Shown piece by piece: positions 1 through 7,866 of a DNA stretch of 64,000 nucleotides. Source of the stretch: an uncultured bacterium (GTDB taxonomy: Bacteria > Verrucomicrobiota > Lentisphaeria > Victivallales > UBA1829). Within the stretch, counting starts at the first letter, position 1. Each line of letters begins with the position of its first letter. The notes beneath the pieces were generated by a model, which was not told the origin of the DNA, did not search any database, and saw nothing but the letters and a program-made list of their open reading frames with translations. Made by a program: the position numbers and the translations under genes. The stretch spans positions 4,891 to 68,890 of the forward strand of contig CADCMR010000010.1 of NCBI GenBank assembly GCA_902802585.1, written 5' to 3'.

Positions 1-161
1 AAGCCCCAAAAACCGCAGAAGTTTCCACAGACTCCACGCTCAAAAATGGGAACAAATCTGTTGAAAAAATGCTTGCACCCGACTTTTGGCAGTTCCGTCC
101 GTAGTTGTTTTTGCCGGACAGAATCCAGCTTGTTCATCACAATGCACTGGACATGATCCTA
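1..161. other. left flank, no gene seen
   Basis: No convincing reading frame, RNA or hairpin is seen here. The stretch lies on the 3'-exon side of the group II intron remnant that ends at 162. The intron interrupts what was probably plain intergenic DNA downstream of a terminator. Confidence 0.5.
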
Positions 162-612
162 ATCGAGTAGGAGGTTGCTCCTTAGTGGGGCAACCGTCCT
201 CTCACACCACCGTACGTGCCGTTCGGCATACGGCGGTTCAACAAGTTGAGTGAAGCGCATTGTATCGTCTCAGGATATCGTCATACCCTAGGAGTTCAAG
301 CTGTTTGTTCGTGATGGAACAGGTCATTACCCATGAACCAGCCATTCGCCAGATTCCTTGCCGAGTGTTGCCCATTGCCATGCCTTTTATTCGGGGATGC
401 CGTATCTCTGCAAATTTTCGCCTCTTCGACGGTTTCTGACAAAAAGTCATAGTGATTTTTCTATGCGGTTTCTGTTCGTCAGACCGGGATTTTGCTACGG
501 GCTTCTTTCAGATTCCACCTCGCGATGGACACCCTTGCCTTTCGCTAACAGTTCCTACTGACAAGCCTGTATCGGTCTTGCACCGACTAGCCAATGAGCA
601 TGCCGCGCATAC
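162..612 (-). mobile_element. internally deleted group IIC intron
   Basis: Read on the minus strand, the element starts near 612 with GTATGCGCGGCATG. It runs through a recognisable domain I including GGCAAGGGTGTCC and GGTGGAATCTGAAAGAAGC (about 450-540). It then jumps into the C-terminus of an intron reverse transcriptase. It ends with domain V at 206-237 (CCGCCGTATGCCGAACGGCA, hairpin with GAA loop region) and a domain VI hairpin closing with CCTACTCGAT at 162. These blocks match, from memory, the bacterial class C intron of Oceanobacillus iheyensis almost word for word. Most of domains I-IV, including the reverse transcriptase core, is missing, so the copy is about 451 nt against roughly 1.9 kb for a full one. 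It follows a transcription terminator on the same strand, the usual class C target. It cannot encode its own mobility, and splicing is doubtful. Confidence 0.9.
238..450 (-). pseudogene. C-terminal remnant of group II intron reverse transcriptase/maturase
   Basis: About 55-70 residues survive. The visible part includes NTRQGIWRMAG, then SITNKQLELLGYDD and RRYNALHS, the usual extreme C-terminus of group II intron-encoded proteins (WANTRKGYWR...TNKYL...GY...RY..LH pattern). The stop codon TGA directly abuts domain V, as in intact class C introns. The palm, fingers and YADD catalytic motif are absent, removed by the internal deletion. The first dozen residues after the apparent Met probably lie at the deletion junction and need not be ancestral coding sequence. 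Confidence 0.85.
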
Positions 613-618
613 TGAGGA

Positions 619-651
619 AGGCCCGCCGGTCAGAGGTTGACCGACGGGCCT
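619..651 (-). terminator. terminator of the glycine-rich gene; intron target
   Basis: A hairpin with arms AGGCCCGCCGGTCA and TGACCGACGGGCCT (one mismatch) lies 37 bases past the stop codon at 688. The U-tract is short (TTCCT) and the intron 5' end follows within 7 bases. Class C introns are known to insert just after such terminators. Confidence 0.75.
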
Positions 652-687
652 GAATCTTGCTGTGTTTACTGCAAACTGACAATCAGA

Positions 688-1740
688 TCAGTTCGCCGCG
701 TTGAGCTTCTGCTGGAGCTCCTGGATCTTCTCGCGATAGGCCGCGGGATCGGTCTGGCGGAGCTTCTGGGCTTCTTCGTATTCCGCAGGGAACTTTTCCT
801 GGATCTGGCGGAGCGTGCCGTTGTTGGCGCGCGTACCGCGGGCGCCGGGCTGCTGTGCGCCCATGCCGCCGCCCATGCCGCCACGTCCGGCGGGAGCGAG
901 CGTGACGTTGTTCTTCTGCGCGAGTTCAGAGAAAGAACGCATCGCGGTCGCGGAATCGGTCTTGTCGGTTTCGAGGAGCTTGTCGATGGCGTCTTTTTCC
1001 TTGGCGAGGAATTCAAGCGCCTTCGCCTTCTGCTGTTCTTCGGTTTCGGGAAGCACCACTTCCGCCTTCTTCGCGAGCTCGGCGAGCTGCGCGTTGGCGT
1101 CGTCGATGGCTTTCTTCGCCTTTGCATAGGCGTCCTTGTCCTTCGCTTCGAGCTGCTTCAGAGCCTGTTCGCGCGGAGTGTCGGCTTTGAGACGATCAAT
1201 GGTCCGCTGGAGCTGACCGCTGCGAGCGCCGCCCATACCGCCGGGTCCCATCATGCCGCCGCCGAAATCGCCGCCGGGCATACCGAAGCCGCCCTGACCG
1301 AAGCCGCCCTGACCGCCCATGCCGCCCTGACCGAAGCCGCCCTGACCCCCGCGTCCACCACGACCGCCCTGACCGCCCATGCCACCCTGGCCGAAACCGC
1401 CTTGACCGCCCATGCCGCCCATGCCGCCCTGGCCGAAACCGCCCTGACCGCCCATGCCGCCCTGGCCACCGCGTCCGCCGCGTCCGCCACGACCGCCCTG
1501 ACCGCCGCCAGCGGCCCCGAAACCGCCCTGGCCGCCGCCGAAGCCGCCGCCAAAGCCGCCCTGCATTCCGGCGCCACCGTCCGCGCCGCCGGGCTGGACC
1601 TGACCCGCCGCGGCTCCGCCGCCACGGTTTCCGCCGCGACCGCCGCGACCGCCCTGGCCGCCGCCGTTACCTTGTCCCTGCGCGAATGCCACGCCGCCGG
1701 TGAGGGCGAGCGCCAGGACTGCAACCATCATTTTGTTCAT
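688..1740 (-). CDS. secreted glycine-rich low-complexity protein
   Basis: The 350-residue product begins with a signal peptide (MNKMMVAVLALALTGGVAFA, cleavage after AFA-Q). Residues ~22-165 are almost entirely Gly with Arg, Gln, Met and Phe, in repeats such as GGQGGFGQGGMGGQ. Residues ~175-350 are charged and helical, rich in Lys/Glu/Ala/Gln and probably coiled coil, with a second short Gly patch near 295-310. No Cys is seen. The family is not recognised. A structural or matrix role, or binding of polysaccharide or nucleic acid, is only a guess. The start at 1740 has AAGGAACG upstream. It stands alone between an intergenic region and its own terminator. A similar Gly/Arg/Phe tract occurs inside the alpha-galactosidase at 60990. 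Confidence 0.75.
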   Translation of the reverse strand: MNKMMVAVLALALTGGVAFAQGQGNGGGQGGRGGRGGNRGGGAAAGQVQPGGADGGAGMQGGFGGGFGGGQGGFGAAGGGQGGRGGRGGRGGQGGMGGQGGFGQGGMGGMGGQGGFGQGGMGGQGGRGGRGGQGGFGQGGMGGQGGFGQGGFGMPGGDFGGGMMGPGGMGGARSGQLQRTIDRLKADTPREQALKQLEAKDKDAYAKAKKAIDDANAQLAELAKKAEVVLPETEEQQKAKALEFLAKEKDAIDKLLETDKTDSATAMRSFSELAQKNNVTLAPAGRGGMGGGMGAQQPGARGTRANNGTLRQIQEKFPAEYEEAQKLRQTDPAAYREKIQELQQKLNAAN

Positions 1741-2106
1741 AGTTCGTTCCTTTCAAGTTGTTTTGGATTAGTTTTCGCAATGATGCGGACATCATTACAT
1801 AAAGATTGAGTCTTTTTCATAAGAACGTCTGTTTTCCGGATAATCCACAGGAAAAATATTCTTTTTTGAAAAAAAGATTGCTCTGTCCGCGCCGGAACGA
1901 ACAGGCGGCACGGCGGTTCCGTCCACGCAATCATGACAGGACCCGTATTTGCCGAAGTGCCCGTGGCAAAGATTTCAGGAAAAAAAAGCGGAAACTCCCG
2001 AATCCCGCCTTGAATTTTTCGTTCCTGAAGCTACAGTATAGTGATAGATTATCTTTTTTCACATACAACCAACGGAAAACAAACCGTAAAAACAAGGATC
2101 TTCATC
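1741..2106. other. divergent intergenic region
   Basis: This 366-base region separates the minus-strand glycine-rich gene from the plus-strand lipoprotein gene. It must hold both promoters. The candidate for the plus strand is listed separately. For the minus strand only a weak TATGTAAT-like -10 near 1800 is seen. No gene is evident. Confidence 0.4.
2010..2037 (+). promoter_or_regulatory. candidate sigma70 promoter for the lipoprotein gene
   Basis: TTGAAT, a 16-base spacer and TACAGT lie about 70 bases upstream of the start codon at 2107. An overlapping TATAGT sits 5 bases further on, so the exact -10 is uncertain. Confidence 0.4.
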
Positions 2107-2502
2107 ATGATGAAAAAACTTGCATGTCTCGCAGCCTGCGTCGTTTCCGCGATCGCGCTCTCCGCCTGCTCCTCTTTCGAAATGGCAACGAACACCAACA
2201 ACGTGAAGTTCACGACCGGCGAAGCGGAAACCCTCGCCCATGTCAACGCCGACATCTGGGGCGTGTATGTCTTCGGTCTGCCCGTGATCTCCGGCAGCTC
2301 CGTCGAACCCGGCAAGTGCGTTGTCTTCAGCGACACCGTCGACACCAGCAACGCGGTCTCCTTCCTGACCCACAACGCCCAGAAGAAGCTCAACGCCAAC
2401 ATCATCACCGACGTCACCACCGAACGCACCACCGGCTGGCTCGTCCCCACTCTGTTCTTCTTCTACCGCGACATCCAGGTCTCCGGCAACGTCCTGAAGT
2501 AA
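2107..2502 (+). CDS. putative lipoprotein, unknown function
   Basis: The product is about 131 residues, starting MMKKLACLAACVVSA. A lipoprotein signal ends in the lipobox LSAC at residues ~17-20, so Cys20 would be acylated and the protein anchored to a membrane. The start at 2107 is preferred over an upstream in-frame ATG at 2041 because it begins directly at the signal peptide and has AAGGAT just upstream. The mature part has no recognised domain. It ends with a hydrophobic LVPTLFFFYRD segment. It is the first gene of a plus-strand run, 18 bases ahead of the next gene. Confidence 0.75.
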   Translation: MMKKLACLAACVVSAIALSACSSFEMATNTNNVKFTTGEAETLAHVNADIWGVYVFGLPVISGSSVEPGKCVVFSDTVDTSNAVSFLTHNAQKKLNANIITDVTTERTTGWLVPTLFFFYRDIQVSGNVLK

Positions 2503-2520
2503 GGAGTTTCCCTGTCTCCT

Positions 2521-3207
2521 ATGCCTGACGCGAAAAGCAGCGGCAGCCAACGTCTGGAAAAGGTCCGGCGCAACATGCTCCGGATGACCTCTCCCGACGG
2601 ATTCGGCGACGACAGCGCGAAGGAATTCGGTTCCCTCTCCGCCATCAATGTCCCGCCGTGGCTGGCGCGTGCCGACGCGTCCTTCGACCGGGCGGTCCGC
2701 CTGATTCAGGATTCGACGCCGCCCGGCTCCTCCGTGCCCGCGTCCATGGTGCGCCTCGAATACTGGCGCACGGTGCGGACGCTCCTGCAGGAATCGGAGG
2801 AGAACCTCGCCTCCATCCACCATGTTTTCGAGAAGGCGGAGGAAATCCCGCTGGACGTCTCGGTTTATCTGGCGTTTGTACGGTTCCTGCTCCGCCTCGT
2901 CATGCAGATCGCGATGGCGGCACGGTCGGGCGTCGAACTCGCCGCAGATGCCCGCTGGTTTCCGTCGCCCCTCTTCCCCGCTCAGTTCCAGGATACGCTC
3001 TCCGACGCGGAAGCCGTTTTCACTGCCTCGGAAGGGCGCATCCGCCAGTTCGCGCTTGACAGTCTCGCGCTCGCCTCGCCCGCGCTCGACAAAATCCGTT
3101 CGGACTGTAAAAAGGCCCTGCCGAAGATCGCGAAGGAGCGCTACGAACGCGCGATTGAGGCTTTCACGGAGCATTTTTCGCATTTCGGGGAGGACACGTC
3201 CGCATGA
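2521..3207 (+). CDS. hypothetical protein, 228 aa
   Basis: This is a soluble-looking, mostly helical protein (MPDAKSSGSQRLEKVRRNML...) with no signal peptide, Cys cluster or motif that I recognise. Its reality is supported by position and by coupling: its stop overlaps the start of signal peptidase I by 4 bases (ATGA), and it follows the lipoprotein gene by 18 bases. Codon use is GC-rich like its neighbours. A role linked to secretion or the envelope is possible from context only. Confidence 0.7.
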   Translation: MPDAKSSGSQRLEKVRRNMLRMTSPDGFGDDSAKEFGSLSAINVPPWLARADASFDRAVRLIQDSTPPGSSVPASMVRLEYWRTVRTLLQESEENLASIHHVFEKAEEIPLDVSVYLAFVRFLLRLVMQIAMAARSGVELAADARWFPSPLFPAQFQDTLSDAEAVFTASEGRIRQFALDSLALASPALDKIRSDCKKALPKIAKERYERAIEAFTEHFSHFGEDTSA

Positions 3208-3731
3208 GCCTCCAGAAGGAAGAGGCTCCGCAGGAGGAGTCCAGTACATTCGTGCGACCGCCGAAGAAGAAGGACTGGCGGCTTATCTGCATCCGCATCG
3301 GCGTCATCGCCGCCGCGACCGTCCTCGTCTGCCTCTTCGTCCTCCGTCCGATGGTCATCAATGGCGAAAGCATGATGCCCACCTATTCCAGCCGCGGCTT
3401 CACCTTCGCCTTCCTGCCCTATTTCAAGCTCTACGCCCCGCAGCGGCAGCAGATCGTCGTGCTCAAGCACGCCGGCTTCAACACATTCCTCCTCAAACGC
3501 GTGCTCGCGTTCTCCGGCGAAACGGTCGAGATGCGCGACGGCGTTCTGTACGTGAACGGCAAGGCGCTGGACGAACCGTATGTAAAGAACGGATGCAACT
3601 GGGATATGTCAAAACGCGAGGTGCCGAAAGGCAAGATCTTCGTCCTCGGCGACAATCGTTCCATGCCCATGAAGGAACACCTGGGCGGCATGATCGACCA
3701 AAGCCGTCTCGCCGGTGTTCCCATCTGGTGA
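3204..3731 (+). CDS. lepB: signal peptidase I
   Basis: A 175-aa S26-family serine protease that cleaves signal peptides of exported proteins on the outer face of the inner membrane. One N-terminal transmembrane segment (about 28-48, VIAAATVLVCLFVLRP) is followed by the catalytic Ser motif GESMMPT (Ser ~56) and the catalytic Lys in LLKRVLAFSGE (~97). Box E starts LGDNRS. The box departs from the usual GDNRxxSxDSRxxG: the Asp-Ser-Arg part is replaced by MPMKEHLGG. The protein is short compared with E. coli LepB and lacks the large periplasmic insert, like Gram-positive types. It overlaps the upstream gene by 4 bases. Confidence 0.88.
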   Translation: MSLQKEEAPQEESSTFVRPPKKKDWRLICIRIGVIAAATVLVCLFVLRPMVINGESMMPTYSSRGFTFAFLPYFKLYAPQRQQIVVLKHAGFNTFLLKRVLAFSGETVEMRDGVLYVNGKALDEPYVKNGCNWDMSKREVPKGKIFVLGDNRSMPMKEHLGGMIDQSRLAGVPIW

Positions 3732-3738
3732 GCGCAAC

Positions 3739-4287
3739 ATGGCTGGCTTCCACCTCAGCAAACCAAAATGGTTCGCGCTCGTCGCCGTCATCCTCGCCAC
3801 AGTGGTCGCCGTCTGGTTCTTCTATTTCCGCACGGACGAGACCACCGCGGTCAAAAAGCGCCTCCGCGAGGCCGTCGAATTCGCCGAAAAACAGCCCAAA
3901 GGCTCCGGCTTCAACCTGCAGGGCGCGGGCGCGGCACACACGCTCGGCGAGTTCTTCGCCATGGAGACCGACATCAGCATCTCCGGCGAGTCGCGAGGTC
4001 AGACCTACACGCTCTCCGCTTCTACGCGCGCACAGGTCATTTCCTCGTATTTCATGCTGCGTCCGCTGATCACCTCGTTGTCTGTCAGCCTCGATGAAAT
4101 CAAGGTCGAGTTCACGGACGCAGCCCATGATGCCGCTTCGGTCAAATGTTCGGCGATGGCGACCGGCACGACGCAGAACGGCGATTTCTTCCGCGAGGGA
4201 CGCCTGATCTCCGCAGAAATGATCGTGGAGGACGGCGAATGGCGGTTCCGTTCGCTCCGCGCGGATCCGGTCATCGGCTTCGATTGA
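3739..4287 (+). CDS. membrane-anchored hypothetical protein
   Basis: About 182 residues starting MAGFHLSKPKWFALVAVILA. One transmembrane anchor spans ~10-30, followed by an exported domain of about 150 residues with no motif that I recognise. An in-frame ATG at 3715 lies inside lepB. The start at 3739 is chosen because it has GGTGAG upstream and begins with the natural N-terminus. It directly follows lepB (7 bases), so co-transcription is likely. Confidence 0.7.
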   Translation: MAGFHLSKPKWFALVAVILATVVAVWFFYFRTDETTAVKKRLREAVEFAEKQPKGSGFNLQGAGAAHTLGEFFAMETDISISGESRGQTYTLSASTRAQVISSYFMLRPLITSLSVSLDEIKVEFTDAAHDAASVKCSAMATGTTQNGDFFREGRLISAEMIVEDGEWRFRSLRADPVIGFD

Positions 4288-4321
4288 GCATCATCTTTTT
4301 TTGAAAGGTTTTTGATTCCGT

Positions 4322-6094
4322 ATGTTGTTATATGCTGTCATTGGAGGGATCGCGGGTTTTATCCTCGGCGCTCTCATCCTGTTCCTCTGGATGAGAGCGA
4401 AGTCGCGCATCGACGCCGCCCGCATCGCCGAACTTGAAGCCCGCACCGGCGCATTCGATCAGGCAGTCGCCGACAAAGTCCGCGCGGAAACCGCGCTCGA
4501 ACAGCTCAAAATCTCCGCACAGCGCGAACTCGAATACGCACGGCAGACGGCGCAGGCGAACGCGGACGCCGCCGCCAGGGCGCACGAGACCGAGCTCGCC
4601 TCCGTTCGCGCCCAGGCCGCCGCCACGCTTGATGCCGAGAAACGCCGTGCCGCGTCCGAGCTCGATGCTGAAAAACGCAAGGCCGCATCCCTGCTGGAAT
4701 CCGAACAGGAAAAATCCGCCGCCCTGCTCGACGCGGAGAAACGCCGCGCCGCCGCCGAACTTGAAGCGGAACGCAACAAATCCGCCGCCGAACTCGACGC
4801 CGAAAAACACAAAGCGGAATCCGGGCTCGCCGCCATGCGCGAGGCGCAGGAGCAGATGGAGAAGGTCACGAAGGAACGTACCGAACATCTCCGCCAGGAA
4901 TTCAAGGTCCTCAGCGAAACCATCTTGAAGGAACGCACAGAAAACCTCCAGACCGCGAACAAAGAACAGCTCGCCGCCATCCTCTCCCCGCTCCGCGAAC
5001 AGCTCGCCGTCTACAAGAAATCCATGGACGACGTCCGCGAGAACGGCGTCAAGCTCAACGAATCCCTGAAGCACCAGTACGAATCCATGGTCAGGATGAC
5101 CGAGAAGATCGGCACGGACGCGAACAACCTCGCGAACGCGCTGAAGGGCCAGAGCAAGACGCAGGGCGACTGGGGCGAAATGATCCTCGAGACCATCCTC
5201 CGCAATTCCGGACTCGTGAAGGGCGTCCACTACCGCACGCAGGACACCATCCGCGACGACGCCGGCAAGACCGTGAAGAGCGCCTCCGACCACATCATGC
5301 GCCCCGACGTGATCGTGAACTACCCCGACGGAAAGGCTGTCGTCATCGACAGCAAGGTCAGCCTCACCGCCTACACGGACTACATCGCCGCGACCGACGA
5401 CCCGAAGAAGCGCGAGGACGCCCTCCAGCGCCACATCCGCAGCGTCCAGTCGCACGTCGACGAGCTGGTCAAAAAGGACTACTCCGCCTACCTCCGCAAG
5501 GGCGATTCCGTCGATTTCGTCGTCATGTTCATCCCGAACGACCCCTCGTACCAGGCTGCGCTGCAGGGCGATTCCGGCCTCTGGAACCGCGCGTTCGAGA
5601 AGCGCATCCTCATCGTCAATCCGTTCAATCTGATGACGCTCCTCTACATCATCAAGGTCGCATGGAACCGCATGGCGCAGGAACGCAACCAGCAGGAGAT
5701 CGTGAAGACCGCCGAGACTCTCCTCGCGCGCGTCCAGCGTTTTTTCGCCGCGTTCGACGACGTCGGACGCCAGCTCGAATCGACCGGGAAGAAATACGAG
5801 GCCGCCGTGAAGGCGCTCAGCGGACGCCAGGGGCTCCTCGGTTCCGCCGAAAAGCTCAAGTCGCTCGGCGTCCCAGCCAAGAAGGACCAGAAGTTCCCCG
5901 AACGCTTCACCGCCCCCGAATTCTCCTCCGGTCCCCTGACCGTCCGCCTCATCGGCGAGGACGCGGATTCCGGTTCCGAAGAAGAAAATGTTGATGCCGC
6001 CGCGGATTCCGGCGAGCTCGATCTCCGGCTCCCCGACGCGGACGACGGCACGGCCGACGCGGACGCCCCGGATTCGCCCGGCGCAAACGATTAA
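4322..6094 (+). CDS. rmuC: DNA recombination protein RmuC homologue
   Basis: A 590-aa protein of the RmuC family, implicated in limiting DNA inversions and in recombination, with a nuclease-like fold. It has an N-terminal membrane anchor (~2-22, VIGGIAGFILGALILFLWM). A very long coiled coil follows (~35-200) made of near-identical blocks such as AEKRRAASELDAEKRKAAS. The conserved RmuC core is at ~260-490 (GDWGEMILETIL, RPDVIVNYPDGKAVVIDSKV, VVMFIPNDPSY, VNPFNLMTLLYIIKVAW). The C-terminus is acidic and low complexity (~545-590). It follows the previous gene by 34 bases and precedes dsbD by 26. Confidence 0.9.
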   Translation: MLLYAVIGGIAGFILGALILFLWMRAKSRIDAARIAELEARTGAFDQAVADKVRAETALEQLKISAQRELEYARQTAQANADAAARAHETELASVRAQAAATLDAEKRRAASELDAEKRKAASLLESEQEKSAALLDAEKRRAAAELEAERNKSAAELDAEKHKAESGLAAMREAQEQMEKVTKERTEHLRQEFKVLSETILKERTENLQTANKEQLAAILSPLREQLAVYKKSMDDVRENGVKLNESLKHQYESMVRMTEKIGTDANNLANALKGQSKTQGDWGEMILETILRNSGLVKGVHYRTQDTIRDDAGKTVKSASDHIMRPDVIVNYPDGKAVVIDSKVSLTAYTDYIAATDDPKKREDALQRHIRSVQSHVDELVKKDYSAYLRKGDSVDFVVMFIPNDPSYQAALQGDSGLWNRAFEKRILIVNPFNLMTLLYIIKVAWNRMAQERNQQEIVKTAETLLARVQRFFAAFDDVGRQLESTGKKYEAAVKALSGRQGLLGSAEKLKSLGVPAKKDQKFPERFTAPEFSSGPLTVRLIGEDADSGSEEENVDAAADSGELDLRLPDADDGTADADAPDSPGAND

Positions 6095-6120
6095 CCATGA
6101 TTATTGAAAGATCATCTGCC

Positions 6121-7689
6121 ATGAAACTTTTTTCCGTTCTCTTCTGCCTTTTCGCCTTCGCCGCCGGACTTATTGCCGCGCCCGTCGATGAAAAATCCTG
6201 GAAGCTTGCCGCGCATGGCGACGGCCTTGCGCTTTCGCTCACGCTGCCCGCCGACGCCCACGCCTACGAAGCCACCACCGGTCCCGTCCTGCCCGACGGC
6301 GTCAAGCCCGTTTCCGCGCCCGCGCCGAAGCAGGAGACCGACGCGCTGACCGGCGAACCGGAATCGTTCTACGTCGGACCGGGCGTCGTGACATGGATTC
6401 TGCCGAAGACCGCCGCGACGGGCGGAAAGATCAAGGTCAAATGGCAGGTCTGCGTCGGCGAAATGTGCTATGCGCCGGGTTCCGCCGAGCTCTCCGTCCC
6501 CGGAGCCGCCGCAACAGATGAAACGAAGTCGTCTTCCGCTGAAACCGAGGCGAATAAGGAAAATGAATCTGAAGAAACCGCCGCGGCGGTCGAGCTTCTG
6601 CCGTTCAAGCTGGAACGCTCCGCCGACGGCTATCTCCCCGCCGAACGCTTCCTCGGATTCCTCACCGGGGATGAATCCAAATATTCAGCGTTCTCATTCG
6701 CGGGCAAAGGCTTCCTGATGATGCTCCTGCTCGCCATCCTCGGCGGCATCGCGCTCAACCTCACCCCGTGCGTGCTCCCCCTGCTCCCGGTCAACCTCGC
6801 CATGATCGGCGCGGGCCAGGCGTCCGACAACGGCAAGTTCACGCGCGTGTGGCACGGCATGGCGTACGGCGCGGGCATCATGATCACCTACGGGCTGCTC
6901 GGCGTGTTCTCCGTCCTGATGGGAACCACATTCGGCGGCATCGACTCCAGCTGGATCTTCAACGCCGCAGTCGCCGTGGTCTTCGTCGTGCTCGCGCTCG
7001 CCATGTTCGACCTCTTCTCCATCGACTTCTCGCGTTTCGGCGCGTCCGTCCGAATGCCCGAATCCGCCCATTTCGGCGGCATCTTCCTGATGGGCGCGCT
7101 GTCCGCCGTCCTCGCGGGCGCGTGCGTCGCCCCGGTCCTCGCCGCCGCGCTCGTCCAGGCGGCGAAAATGGTCGCGCACGGCGATTATTACGGACTCGCC
7201 CTCCCCTTCGCGCTCGGATTCGGCATGGCGCTCCCGTGGCCCGTCGCCGCCGCCGGCATCGGACTTTTTCCGAAGCCCGGACGCTGGATGATGCGCGTGA
7301 AACAGCTCCTCGGTGTGCTCATCCTCGGGCTCGCCGCCTATTACGGCTGGACCGCCTGGACCCTCTTCGCCGACGGTCGTGCCGAAGCCGCCGGGATCGC
7401 CTCCGCGCAGGAATCCGCCGGAGCCACAGCCGAGATCAACGCCGCGCTGAAGGAATCCGCCGCCACAGGCCGCCCCGTCCTCCTCGACTTCACCGCCGCC
7501 TGGTGCAAAAACTGCAAGGCAATGGAGCTTTCCACCTTCCAGGATCCCGCGGTCAAGGCCGCCATGGACGGCATGATCTTCCTGAAAGTCCACGCCGACA
7601 AGCCATCCGCGCCCGAGACCGCCGCCCTCATGAAAGCCTTCGACGTCCCCGGACTCCCCGCCTACCGCATCATCCGCCCGGAGAAATGA
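6121..7689 (+). CDS. dsbD: thiol:disulfide interchange protein DsbD-like, short C-terminus
   Basis: About 522 residues. The protein passes electrons from cytoplasmic thioredoxin across the inner membrane to periplasmic disulfide reductases. A signal peptide begins at MKLFSVLFCLFAF, so 6121 is preferred over 6097. The alpha domain has the Cys pair in WQVCVGEMCYAP (~111-116). The membrane domain has NLTPCVLPLLP and GACVAPVLAAAL, each with the conserved Cys-Pro context. A C-terminal thioredoxin domain carries FTAAWCKNCKAME. The protein stops at GLPAYRIIRPEK, some 25-30 residues earlier than usual, so the last strand and helix of the thioredoxin fold seem missing. No continuation is seen in the other frames just downstream. 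Confidence 0.87.
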   Translation: MKLFSVLFCLFAFAAGLIAAPVDEKSWKLAAHGDGLALSLTLPADAHAYEATTGPVLPDGVKPVSAPAPKQETDALTGEPESFYVGPGVVTWILPKTAATGGKIKVKWQVCVGEMCYAPGSAELSVPGAAATDETKSSSAETEANKENESEETAAAVELLPFKLERSADGYLPAERFLGFLTGDESKYSAFSFAGKGFLMMLLLAILGGIALNLTPCVLPLLPVNLAMIGAGQASDNGKFTRVWHGMAYGAGIMITYGLLGVFSVLMGTTFGGIDSSWIFNAAVAVVFVVLALAMFDLFSIDFSRFGASVRMPESAHFGGIFLMGALSAVLAGACVAPVLAAALVQAAKMVAHGDYYGLALPFALGFGMALPWPVAAAGIGLFPKPGRWMMRVKQLLGVLILGLAAYYGWTAWTLFADGRAEAAGIASAQESAGATAEINAALKESAATGRPVLLDFTAAWCKNCKAMELSTFQDPAVKAAMDGMIFLKVHADKPSAPETAALMKAFDVPGLPAYRIIRPEK

Positions 7690-7866
7690 CCGTCTTTGTT
7701 TCCCGCAAAAGGCGAACGCCTGAGTGAATAGATATATCGTTCTATTTCTATACCTTTTGTATCCCGCGAATCGTGAATGCCTGAGGCTAATTGAGGGAAA
7801 GAAATAAGTCCCATAGACTTATATACCCTATAAGAAAACCATCAGCCAGGTGAAAAAGTAATGTGC

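Noticed and set aside
637..1809. Long plus-strand open frame (about 390 aa) opposite the glycine-rich gene
   Set aside because: Ala/Thr/His low complexity is the antisense of Gly/Gln repeats. It has no ribosome site, and the minus frame has a signal peptide and a terminator.
7818..7834. CTTATA/TATAAG hairpin after dsbD
   Set aside because: AT-only stem with no U-tract. Too weak to call a terminator or an operator.
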